From Bradyrhizobium sp. (GTDB taxonomy: Bacteria; Pseudomonadota; Alphaproteobacteria; Rhizobiales; Xanthobacteraceae), in contig JAQGKJ010000114.1 of the NCBI GenBank assembly GCA_028290165.1, positions 1 through 15,774 of the forward strand: a stretch of DNA of 15,774 nucleotides, read 5' to 3'. The notes under the pieces are model-generated. The model was not told the origin of the DNA. It made no database searches and saw only the letters and a program-made list of their open reading frames with translations. The first letter of the stretch is position 1, and each line of letters begins with the position of its first letter. Shown in pieces: positions 7,339-14,395 of the stretch. The position numbers and the translations under genes were made by a program.

Positions 7339-8490
7339 TCAAGCGTAACTTTGCGCCGTGTTGGCGTCGCCAATCGATTCCATCTCGGTGCGCGGACGGT
7401 GCCGCGTCAGCGCCAGCATCATGCCGACACCATAGGCCAGCGAGATCATCGACGAGCCGCCATAGGAGATGAACGGCAGCGTCATGCCCTTGGCCGGTAT
7501 CAGCTGCAGGTTGACCGACATGTTGATTGCGGCCTGCACGCCAAACAAAATGGCAAGGCCGGAAGCGGCGAACCGCGCGAACATATCCTCGGTGGAATAA
7601 GCACGCGACAGCGAGCGGATCACGACGAATGCGAACAACGCCAGCAGCGCGAGGCAAAGGATGATGCCGAATTCCTCCGCCGCCACCGCGAACACGAAGT
7701 CGGTATGGCTGTCCGGCAGGCTGCGCTTGGCGATGCCTTCGCCGGGCCCCAGCCCAAACCAGCCGCCGTTCCAGAACGCCTCCATGGCGGTATCGACCTG
7801 AAAGGTGTCTCCCGATGCAGGGTTCATGAAGCGCTTGATGCGGCCTGCGACGTGCGGCACCAGCAAATAAGCGCCGAACAGCCCGGCGCTTGCGGCGCCC
7901 GCGAGCCCCAGCACCCAGATCATCCGCATGCCCGCGATGAAGAACAGCGCGCCCCACACCATCAGGATCAGCATGGTCTGGCCGAAATCAGGCTCCATCA
8001 CCAGCAGCGACACCAGCATCAGCAGCAGCACGATCGCCATCGAGGTCGCCGGCATTTCCGGCCTCTTCGCCGAGTCCGCAAACAGCCATGCCGCCATCAC
8101 CACGAAGGCGGGCTTGGCGGATTCGGACGCCTGGATGTTGAAGCCGATCAGCGTGATCCAGCGCCGCGAGCCCTTGACCTCGGGGCCGATCAAGAGCGTC
8201 GCCACGATCAGCGCGATACTGACCGCGAACACGATCAGCGCGGTGCGGCGGATCTGCCGCGGCGACATGAAGGACACGCCGATCAGCACGATGAAGGAAG
8301 GCAGCAGGAACAAAACGTGGCGATTGAAGAAATGGAACGGGTCGAGCCCGATCCGGGTCGCCACCGGCGGACTGGCCGCGAGTGACAAAATAATGCCGCC
8401 CAGCATCAGCGCGATGATCGCCGCGAGCAGCAGGCGGTCCACGGTCCACCACCACTCGCTAAAGGGGGTGCGTTGTTCACGGGAGATCAT
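7339..8490 (-). CDS. ftsW: Septal peptidoglycan glycosyltransferase FtsW
   Basis: FtsW is a SEDS-family inner-membrane glycosyltransferase that polymerises lipid II at the division site together with FtsI. From ATG 8490 the product has 383 residues and about ten membrane segments, the first at roughly 18-38. Diagnostic stretches include KGSRRWITLIGFNIQASESAK, with the Ser and Glu of the SEDS signature, MEPDFGQTMLI containing the essential Asp, the large extracytoplasmic loop FWNGGWFGLGPGEG with SLPDSHTDFVFAVAAEEFG, and PFISYGGSSM near the end. An in-frame ATG ten codons upstream (8520) is possible. The ATG at 8490 is preferred because the product then begins MISREQRTPFSEWWWTVDR, which I recall as the usual rhizobial start; neither site has a strong Shine-Dalgarno. 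It lies between murD and murG as expected. Confidence 0.95.
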   Translation of the reverse strand: MISREQRTPFSEWWWTVDRLLLAAIIALMLGGIILSLAASPPVATRIGLDPFHFFNRHVLFLLPSFIVLIGVSFMSPRQIRRTALIVFAVSIALIVATLLIGPEVKGSRRWITLIGFNIQASESAKPAFVVMAAWLFADSAKRPEMPATSMAIVLLLMLVSLLVMEPDFGQTMLILMVWGALFFIAGMRMIWVLGLAGAASAGLFGAYLLVPHVAGRIKRFMNPASGDTFQVDTAMEAFWNGGWFGLGPGEGIAKRSLPDSHTDFVFAVAAEEFGIILCLALLALFAFVVIRSLSRAYSTEDMFARFAASGLAILFGVQAAINMSVNLQLIPAKGMTLPFISYGGSSMISLAYGVGMMLALTRHRPRTEMESIGDANTAQSYA

Positions 8491-8560
8491 CGGCTGTCCC
8501 AAAGGCAGAGGTTTGCCCATTGGTCGCCCATGATGGTTTCCAGAGGGTTAACAGACGGTC

Positions 8561-8658
8561 GTCATACCCGCGAAAGCGGGTATCCAGTACGCCGCGGCCT
8601 CTCGATTGATCGCCGGCGGCTCTGGAATACTGGATCGCCGGCTTTCGCGGGCGATGAC
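8561..8658. repeat. Long imperfect hairpin repeat in murD-ftsW gap
   Basis: Arms at 8561-8589 (GTCATACCCGCGAAAGCGGG...) and 8628-8658 are imperfect inverted copies separated by 38 nt. The left arm contains its own mini-hairpin ACCCGC-GAAA-GCGGGT, and the right arm a similar one with a mismatch. This is the common proteobacterial intergenic repeat whose translations include PAFAGDD or AKAGIQ-like peptides. No U-run follows in the dcw direction, so it is not called a terminator. It occupies over half of the gap between murD and ftsW. Confidence 0.75.
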
Positions 8659-8691
8659 AGTTTTGGTTGAGGCGGCCGCACGATCGTCGCT

Positions 8692-10092
8692 TCAGACCAC
8701 CGGCTTAACATCCGGCAGCGCGGTGACGAGGTCGCGGAACTTGGCGCCGCGAATCTCGAAATTGCGGTATTGGTCAAACGAGGCGCAGGCGGGCGACAAT
8801 AACACTACCGGATCGGCGAGGCCTGAGGCTTCCGCGTCGCGCGCGGCACTGGCGACCGCGACATCGAGCGTTTCGGAGATCTCGTGCGACACGGAATCGC
8901 CAAGGGTGCTCGCAAATTCCTGCGCGGCTTCGCCGATCAGATAGGCCTTGCGGATGCGCGGAAAGTAGTCGGTCAGGCCCGTGATGCCGCCGAGCTTCGG
9001 CTTGCCGCCGGCGATCCAGAAGATGTCGGCGAAGGACGACAGCGCATGCGCCGCCGCGTCCGCATTGGTGCCCTTGGAATCGTTGACGAACAGCACGTTG
9101 CCGCGGCGGCCAACCTGCTCCATGCGGTGGGCGAGACCGGGAAAGCTGCGCAAGCCGTTTTGCAGGGTCTCAGCCGAGAGGCCGAGCGCGGACGCGCAGG
9201 CCGCAGCACAGGCCGCATTCTGCGCGTTGTGCAGGCCGCGCAAGGAACCGATACCGCCGATCCGCGCCATCTCGCTGCGCGCGCCTCCTGAGGCGCGCCA
9301 GATGATTTCGCGCTCGACGTAGACGCCGTCGGGGAGCGGAATTTTCACGGAGACCCGCACCACGCGCCGGCCGGCGTGCTCGATCCGGTCGGCGGTGTTG
9401 CGGCTCCAGCCGTCATCGACGCCGACGATCGCGGTGCCGTCTTTCTGCACGCCGGCGACCAGGCGCTCCTTCACCGCGGCATAATGTTCAATCGTGCCGT
9501 GGCGGTCGATATGGTCTTCGGTGACATTGAGCAGGATGCCGACGGAGGGATCGAGCGAGGGCGCAAGATCGATCTGGTATGACGACATCTCGATGACGTG
9601 GACCCGCCCCATTCGCGGCGGCTCCAGCGACAGGATCGCGGTGCCGATATTGCCGCCCATCTGCGTATCGTAACCGGCCACCCGCATCAAATGCGCGACC
9701 AGCGCTGTCGTGGTCGATTTGCCGTTGGTGCCGGTGATGGCGACGAATGGGGCATCCGGCGCATGACGGCGGCGTTCGCGGCAAAACAGCTCGATGTCGC
9801 CGATCACCTCGACGCCGGCCTGTTGCGCCGCCAGCACGGTCCAGTGCGGACTTGGATGCGTGAGCGGCGCGCCCGGCGTCAGCACCAGCGCGGCGAAATT
9901 CGCCCACGAAACTTTTCGCAAATCCGCCGTGACAAAACCTGCTTGGGCTGCTTCGGCGAGTTTTTCGACGCCGTCGTCGCTGGCGATCACCTCGGCGCCG
10001 CCCGCCTTCAGGGCGTGGCAGCTTGCGAGCCCCGAGCCGCCGAGGCCGAACACCGCAACCGTCTTGCCCGCAAAGGAGGTGACGGGGATCAA
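8692..10092 (-). CDS. murD: UDP-MurNAc-L-Ala--D-glutamate ligase MurD
   Basis: MurD adds D-Glu to UDP-MurNAc-L-Ala in the cytoplasm using ATP. The 466-residue product starts [21 protein letters not shown] with a dinucleotide-like UDP-binding loop (16-21). It carries the P-loop [10 protein letters not shown] (120-129), the MSSYQID segment (169-175), [11 protein letters not shown] (189-199), GLHNAQNA (287-294), and in the C-terminal domain NDSKGTN (337-343) and [11 protein letters not shown] (432-442). The start codon is TTG at 10092-10090: no ATG or GTG is available in this frame nearby, and GGTGA lies about 6 nt upstream. The mraY stop ends 4 nt before it, so the two are probably coupled. The rest of the protein is ordinary for the family. 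Confidence 0.95.
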   Translation of the reverse strand: MIPVTSFAGKTVAVFGLGGSGLASCHALKAGGAEVIASDDGVEKLAEAAQAGFVTADLRKVSWANFAALVLTPGAPLTHPSPHWTVLAAQQAGVEVIGDIELFCRERRRHAPDAPFVAITGTNGKSTTTALVAHLMRVAGYDTQMGGNIGTAILSLEPPRMGRVHVIEMSSYQIDLAPSLDPSVGILLNVTEDHIDRHGTIEHYAAVKERLVAGVQKDGTAIVGVDDGWSRNTADRIEHAGRRVVRVSVKIPLPDGVYVEREIIWRASGGARSEMARIGGIGSLRGLHNAQNAACAAACASALGLSAETLQNGLRSFPGLAHRMEQVGRRGNVLFVNDSKGTNADAAAHALSSFADIFWIAGGKPKLGGITGLTDYFPRIRKAYLIGEAAQEFASTLGDSVSHEISETLDVAVASAARDAEASGLADPVVLLSPACASFDQYRNFEIRGAKFRDLVTALPDVKPVV

Positions 10093-10096
10093 AGGA

Positions 10097-11203
10097 TCAC
10101 CGCAGCTTCAGCGTGGAGAGGCCGGCCAGCGCCAGCATCACCGAGATGATCCAGAACCGGATCACGATCTGCGGTTCGGTCCAGCCCTTCTGCTCGAAAT
10201 GATGATGGATCGGCGCCATCCGGAACACGCGCTTGCCGGTGAGCTTGAACGACACCACTTGCACGATCACCGAGACCGCTTCCAGCACGAACAACCCGCC
10301 GATCACGGCCAGCACGATCTCGTGTTTGACCGCGACTGCGATCGAACCGAGCATCCCGCCGAGCGCCAGCGAACCGGTGTCGCCCATGAAGATTGACGCC
10401 GGCGGCGCATTGAACCACAGGAATCCCAAGCCCGCGCCCAGCACCGCGCCGCAGAGCACTGCGAGTTCACCGGTGCCGGCGACGTAATTGATCTGCAGGT
10501 AATCCGAAAACACCGCGTTGCCGGCCAGATAGGCAATCAGGCCGAAGCTCGCGGCGGCGATCATGACCGGCACGATGGCGAGACCATCGAGACCGTCGGT
10601 CAGGTTGACCGCGTTGCCGGCGCCGACAATGATGAAGGCGCCGAAGATCACGAAGAGCCAGCCGAAATTCAGGATCACATCCTTGAAGAACGGGATCACG
10701 AGCGCACTGGAGAGCTGGTCGCGTCCCAACCGGACCAGCGCGTAGCAGGCGGCAAGCGCGATCACCGCTTCGATCGCGAGCCGGATCTTTCCGGCAAAGC
10801 CGCTATGGGTCTGCTTTGTCACTTTCAGGTAATCGTCATAGAAGCCGACGAAACCGAAGCCGAGCGTCACCGCGAGCACGATCCAGACATAGGGATTGAG
10901 CGGATTGGCCCACAGCAAAGTCGAGACCACCAGTCCGGAGAGGATCATCAGCCCGCCCATCGTCGGCGTGCCGATCTTGGTCAGGAGATGGGATTGCGGA
11001 CCATCGGTGCGGATCGGCTGACCCTTGCCCTGGCGGAGCCGCAAATGATCGATGATCCAGGGGCCGAACAGGAAAACGAACAGCGCGCCGGTCACCATCG
11101 CCCCGCCGGTGCGAAAGGTGATGTAGCGAAACACGTTCAGAAACGCGCGCAAGAAGCCGAAGCCGGGAACCGTGTTGGAAAGTTCGATCAGCCAGTAAAA
11201 CAT
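10097..11203 (-). CDS. mraY: Phospho-N-acetylmuramoyl-pentapeptide transferase MraY
   Basis: MraY is an integral inner-membrane enzyme that moves phospho-MurNAc-pentapeptide from UDP to undecaprenyl phosphate, forming lipid I. The 368-residue product has about ten membrane segments. Catalytic and Mg-binding motifs are all present: FYDDYLKV (121-128, Asp pair 123-124), [13 protein letters not shown] (197-209), [12 protein letters not shown] (272-283) and [11 protein letters not shown] (331-341). The ATG at 11203 is preceded by GGGCGGA at a suitable distance. Immediately upstream, 11 nt from the ATG, is the stop codon of what looks like the tail of an older murF. The 3' end abuts murD. Confidence 0.97.
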   Translation of the reverse strand: MFYWLIELSNTVPGFGFLRAFLNVFRYITFRTGGAMVTGALFVFLFGPWIIDHLRLRQGKGQPIRTDGPQSHLLTKIGTPTMGGLMILSGLVVSTLLWANPLNPYVWIVLAVTLGFGFVGFYDDYLKVTKQTHSGFAGKIRLAIEAVIALAACYALVRLGRDQLSSALVIPFFKDVILNFGWLFVIFGAFIIVGAGNAVNLTDGLDGLAIVPVMIAAASFGLIAYLAGNAVFSDYLQINYVAGTGELAVLCGAVLGAGLGFLWFNAPPASIFMGDTGSLALGGMLGSIAVAVKHEIVLAVIGGLFVLEAVSVIVQVVSFKLTGKRVFRMAPIHHHFEQKGWTEPQIVIRFWIISVMLALAGLSTLKLR

Positions 11204-11213
11204 TCAATCCGCC

Positions 11214-11333
11214 CTATACCGCGGCTTCGTCGTGCGCGGTCTTGCCGGGAAAGCGCTTTTCGAGCGCATTCACAATCGTTTTCATCTTCGCCTGCGCTTC
11301 CAAATCCGCCGCATTCTCGGCACGGCGCCCCGT
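11214..11333 (-). pseudogene. Probable decayed C-terminal tail of a second (ancestral) murF
   Basis: Between the murF stop and mraY, one minus-strand frame reads AENAADLEAQAK, then MKTIVNALEKRFPGK and a short acidic end, to TAG at 11216-11214, 11 nt before the mraY ATG. From memory, the MKTIVxALxxRFPGK helix ending a few residues later resembles the C-terminus of rhizobial MurF, and AENAADLEAQ resembles a segment about 30 residues before that end. The VKGS-containing stretch that should lie between them is absent, suggesting an internal deletion of roughly 20 codons. The frame is closed upstream by TAA at 11336-11334. The complete murF next to it ends in a different sequence (KMFWVNKFVPRLLAAL). 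This is inferred from recalled family patterns, without an alignment. Confidence 0.55.
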
Positions 11334-11380
11334 TTACCCGCGGAAAGAGCCCCCGACAAGGCAGTAGGATATCAACTCGT

Positions 11381-12799
11381 TCACGCCCGTGCCTGTAAGG
11401 CGGCCAGCAACCTTGGCACAAACTTGTTCACCCAGAACATCTTCTTGCTGCCTTTGACCACCACCACGTCGCCGTCCTTCAGCAGGGCGGCGATTTCCTG
11501 CGGCTCGAGCGTCGCCGGATCTTCATGCCAGCCAAGGCCCTTATCGGCCGGCAGCAGGTCGTACAGATGGCGCATCAATGGACCCACGCAGTACACGCCA
11601 TCGATCCCTAGCAGATGTTCAGCCAATCCTTGGTGATAGGCCGGGGCCTCGGCGCCAAGCTCCAGCATGTCGCCCAAGATCGCGATGCGTCGCCCCTTTT
11701 TCAGCGGCCGCGCCTTCAGGCTGTCGAGGGCCGCCACCATGCTGGCCGGATTGCCGTTGAAGCTGTCGTCGATCAGCGTCACCCCGCCGGCGCTTTGCTC
11801 GACCCCGCGCCCGTACATGATGCCGACGTTGCCGAGTCCTTTTGCCAGCAATTTTTCATCCAGGCCTGCGGCGTGAACCGCCGCCAGCGCCGCCAGTGCA
11901 TTATGCACGCGGTGCGGCGCGCCCGGCGTCAGGCCGAACTCAACCTGCTTGCCGTAGACTTCGGCATCGACCATCCAGCTCTCGCCGTGGGCTGCATGTT
12001 TCAGCTCTCGCACTTCCGAGGTGTCGCCAAAGCGCAGGATTTTGCCGCTCCATTCCGGCGCATCGATTCCGCTCGGCAACACCAGGACGCCTTCTTTGGG
12101 CAAGCCTTTTTCCTTGAGCAAGCCTTTATCCCTGAGCAAGCCTTGCGCGATACTTACTTTCTCCCGCCGTATAGCTTCCAGGCTGCCGAGTTTCTCCAGA
12201 TGCACCGGCTGCACGTTCACGACCAGCGCCACGGTAGGCTGCGTCAATTCGCTCAACCGCGTGATCTCGCCGGCCTGATTCATTCCCATTTCCACAACCC
12301 ACAAACTTGCTTGCGGACTGGCATTGCACAGGGTCAGAGGCACTCCCCAGAAATTATTGAAACTGCTGGGGCTGGCATAGGCCCCGGGGTAGGCAGCAAT
12401 AAATTCCTTGGTGCTGGTCTTGCCGGCGCTGCCGGTCAGGCCAATCACCGGACCCTTGAATCGCGCCCGCGCCGCTCGCGCCAATGCCCATAGGCCGTCC
12501 AGCAGCGTGTCTTTCACCACCAATTGAGGCACGCGCACGCCGTCGACCCTGTGCGGGACAATCATCGCCACCGCGCCCGCCGCCTCGGCGCTCGCAGCGA
12601 ATTCCCATCCGTCGCGGCTGCTTGCAAAACTCGAGATAAAGCCTCCGCTCGGCGTGCCGCTCAACGCCACGAATAAACTGCCCGGCTTCACCTGCCGACT
12701 GTCCTGAGTAACGAAATCGATTCCTGCTTCAGGGAATTTTTCCGAAAGGCCCAATGCACGAGCGACTTCGGCGATCGTCCACAACGGCGTCGCGTTCAT
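11381..12799 (-). CDS. murF: UDP-MurNAc-tripeptide--D-Ala-D-Ala ligase MurF, atypical
   Basis: MurF adds D-Ala-D-Ala to the UDP-MurNAc-tripeptide, completing the cytoplasmic precursor. The 472-residue product keeps the family landmarks: DSRQVKPGSLFVAL (33-46), P-loop TGSAGKTS (122-129), SSFNNFWGVPLTL (145-157), EMGMNQAGEI (170-179), VQPVHLEKLGS (196-206), RVHNALAA (297-304), IDDSFNGNPASM (343-354), ILGDMLELG (374-382) and VKGS (448-451). It is odd in three ways: its C-terminus (KKMFWVNKFVPRLLAALQ) is unlike the rhizobial type I recall, it contains a triplicated six-residue block (221-238), and several 60-base blocks have only 52-55% GC against about 62% in murE. Its start overlaps the murE stop (ATGA), with GAGGG upstream. 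All key motifs are intact, so it is presumably functional. A foreign or divergent origin is inferred. Confidence 0.93.
   Translation of the reverse strand: MNATPLWTIAEVARALGLSEKFPEAGIDFVTQDSRQVKPGSLFVALSGTPSGGFISSFASSRDGWEFAASAEAAGAVAMIVPHRVDGVRVPQLVVKDTLLDGLWALARAARARFKGPVIGLTGSAGKTSTKEFIAAYPGAYASPSSFNNFWGVPLTLCNASPQASLWVVEMGMNQAGEITRLSELTQPTVALVVNVQPVHLEKLGSLEAIRREKVSIAQGLLRDKGLLKEKGLPKEGVLVLPSGIDAPEWSGKILRFGDTSEVRELKHAAHGESWMVDAEVYGKQVEFGLTPGAPHRVHNALAALAAVHAAGLDEKLLAKGLGNVGIMYGRGVEQSAGGVTLIDDSFNGNPASMVAALDSLKARPLKKGRRIAILGDMLELGAEAPAYHQGLAEHLLGIDGVYCVGPLMRHLYDLLPADKGLGWHEDPATLEPQEIAALLKDGDVVVVKGSKKMFWVNKFVPRLLAALQARA
12089..12142 (-). repeat. Three in-frame 18-bp tandem units inside murF
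   Basis: Three consecutive 18-nt units at 12142-12125, 12124-12107 and 12106-12089 encode GLLRDK, GLLKEK and GLPKEG. Each begins GGCTTGC on the minus strand. The length is a multiple of three, so copy changes keep the frame. They lie in the central domain of MurF, just after VSIAQGL-type sequence, probably in a surface loop. Confidence 0.85.
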
Positions 12800-14256
12800 G
12801 CGACCCTCGGCGCGAGCGCTGCTGCAACCGCATCGTGATCGCTGAACGGCAACACGCGATCGCCGACGATCTGTCCGGTCTCGTGGCCCTTGCCGGCGAT
12901 CAGGAGCGCATCGCCCGGCTGCAGCGCGGCGATCGCGATCCGGATCGCCTCGGCACGGTCGCCGATTTCTTTTGCACCTTTCGCTGCACTCAAGATCGCC
13001 GCGCGGATCGCTTCAGGATTCTCGCTGCGCGGATTGTCGTCGGTGACGATGACATGATCGGCATTTTCGGTTGCAATCGCGCCCATCAAGGGACGTTTTC
13101 CCGCATCGCGGTCGCCACCGGCGCCGAACACCACCACGAGCTTGCGTTCGGCATAGGGCCGCAGCGCCTGCAGGGCCTTGGCGAGAGCATCCGGCTTGTG
13201 CGCGTAATCGACGAAGATCGGCGCACCGTTGCGCTCGGCGACCCGCTCCAGCCGGCCTTTTGCGCCTTCGAGAAGTTCGAGCTCGGCAAAAACGGCTTTC
13301 GGCTCGCTGCCGGTGCCGATCGCAAGACCTGCGGACACCAACGCATTCTCGATCTGGAATTCGCCGACCAGCGGCAGCCGGACCGCATGCCGCTTGCCGC
13401 GATGTTCGAGGTCAAGTTGCTGCGCAAAGCCGTCGATGTCGGCCTTGACCAGACGGATGCCCTCGCCGGCGCCGTCGCCGTTGCGGCCGACCGTGACGAT
13501 CCGAAGCTTTCGCGCGCGCGCCACGTCGATCACGGCCTGCGAGCAATCATGATCGGCCGAGATCACCGCCGCGCCATCGGCTGCGATGAGATCGCGGAAT
13601 AACCTGAGCTTGGCGGCAAGATAATGCGCCACATCAGGATGGTAATCCATGTGGTCGCGCGACAGGTTGGTGAAGCCGGCGGCTTTGATGCGCACGCCGT
13701 CGAGCCGGTATTGGTCGAGACCGTGCGATGAGGCCTCGAACGCCAGATGGGTGACGCGCTCGCGCGCGATTTCGTCAAGCTGCCGGTGCAGCGCGATCGG
13801 ATCCGGCGTCGTCACCGATTCGTAGATGGTGCGCTTCGGCGACACCAGCCCGATGGTGCCGATGCTGGCCGACTCGTGACCGAGCCGCTGCCAGATCTGG
13901 CGCGTGAAGGCTGCGACCGAGGTCTTGCCGCTGGTGCCGGTGACGGCCGCGATGGTGGCCGGTTGCCGCGGATAGAATTTCGCGGCAGCCAGCGCCAGTG
14001 CGCGGCGCGGGTTCTCCGTGACGATGAACGGCACACGGGACGCGCCTTGCGGCGGATGGTCGCCCGCTACCGCGACCGCGCCAGCCGCAATGGCGGCATC
14101 GATGAAACGCGCGCCATCGGTTTTGTGACCGGCGAGCGCAAAGAACAGGTCGCCCGGCCTGACCGCGCGGCTGTCCACGGCAAGCCCGGTGACCGCAACT
14201 GCGTCCGCCTGCGGGTCGATCGGGACGTCAGAGCTGAACAGGTCGCGAAGTCTCAT
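12796..14256 (-). CDS. murE: UDP-MurNAc-L-Ala-D-Glu--meso-diaminopimelate ligase MurE
   Basis: MurE adds the third peptide residue in the cytoplasm. The DDNPR motif (406-410) marks the meso-diaminopimelate-specific form rather than the lysine form. The 486-residue product also shows DSRAVRPGDLFFAL (28-41), P-loop TGTSGKTS (106-113), TTPDP (149-153), EASSHGLDQYR (174-184), NLSRDHMDYH (197-206), the Lys expected to be carbamylated in YLAAKLRLF (K216), VDYAHKPDAL (349-358), FGAGGDRDAGKRPLMG (377-392) and GKGHE (455-459). The ATG at 14256 has GGAAG about 7 nt upstream. A 139-nt gap containing a palindromic repeat separates it from ftsI. Its stop overlaps the murF start. Confidence 0.97.
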   Translation of the reverse strand: MRLRDLFSSDVPIDPQADAVAVTGLAVDSRAVRPGDLFFALAGHKTDGARFIDAAIAAGAVAVAGDHPPQGASRVPFIVTENPRRALALAAAKFYPRQPATIAAVTGTSGKTSVAAFTRQIWQRLGHESASIGTIGLVSPKRTIYESVTTPDPIALHRQLDEIARERVTHLAFEASSHGLDQYRLDGVRIKAAGFTNLSRDHMDYHPDVAHYLAAKLRLFRDLIAADGAAVISADHDCSQAVIDVARARKLRIVTVGRNGDGAGEGIRLVKADIDGFAQQLDLEHRGKRHAVRLPLVGEFQIENALVSAGLAIGTGSEPKAVFAELELLEGAKGRLERVAERNGAPIFVDYAHKPDALAKALQALRPYAERKLVVVFGAGGDRDAGKRPLMGAIATENADHVIVTDDNPRSENPEAIRAAILSAAKGAKEIGDRAEAIRIAIAALQPGDALLIAGKGHETGQIVGDRVLPFSDHDAVAAALAPRVA

Positions 14257-14283
14257 TATCTTCCAGTCCGGCTGGCGGCACTA

Positions 14284-14320
14284 GAGCGGGATGACGTTTC
14301 TTCGAATCGTCATCCCGCTC
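14284..14320. repeat. Perfect 13-bp inverted repeat (first half of RIME-like element)
   Basis: GAGCGGGATGACG (14284-14296) is followed after 11 nt by its exact reverse complement at 14308-14320. The hairpin is strong, but on the dcw strand it is followed by mixed sequence, not U, so termination of ftsI transcripts is not supported. On the plus strand a short T-run follows at 14324, but no plus-strand gene ends here. Confidence 0.85.
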
Positions 14321-14333
14321 CATCTTTTTGTTT

Positions 14334-14383
14334 GAGCATGATCTTTTCGGAAAACCGGTACCCACTTTTCCGGATCAATGCTC
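14334..14383. repeat. RIME-like imperfect palindrome in ftsI-murE gap
   Basis: The outer arms GAGCATGATC (14334-14343) and GATCAATGCTC (14373-14383) differ by one inserted base, and inner arms CGGAAAA (14348-14354) and TTTTCCG (14366-14372) match. The core, with TTTTCGGAAAACCGGTACCC, is a form I recognise as very common between genes in rhizobia, similar to the described rhizobial intergenic mosaic elements. With the adjoining 13-bp hairpin it fills most of the gap. Confidence 0.75.
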
Positions 14384-14395
14384 GAATGGTACGCC

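Noticed and set aside
7259..7957. Upstream extension of the murG frame
   Set aside because: It reads through a dispersed repeat (HCEERSDEAI) and then out of frame across ftsW. The family N-terminus begins at 7258.
7246..8385. Long plus-strand frame opposite ftsW (379 codons)
   Set aside because: Antisense to ftsW; very rich in Gln, His and Arg, with no domain character.
11188..11421. 77-codon minus-strand frame spanning the murF-mraY gap
   Set aside because: It overlaps both genes out of frame and shows no family pattern; the shorter frame with MurF-tail character is preferred.
14284..14330. Rho-independent terminator after ftsI
   Set aside because: The hairpin is strong, but no U-run follows it on the transcribed strand, and the dcw genes continue directly.
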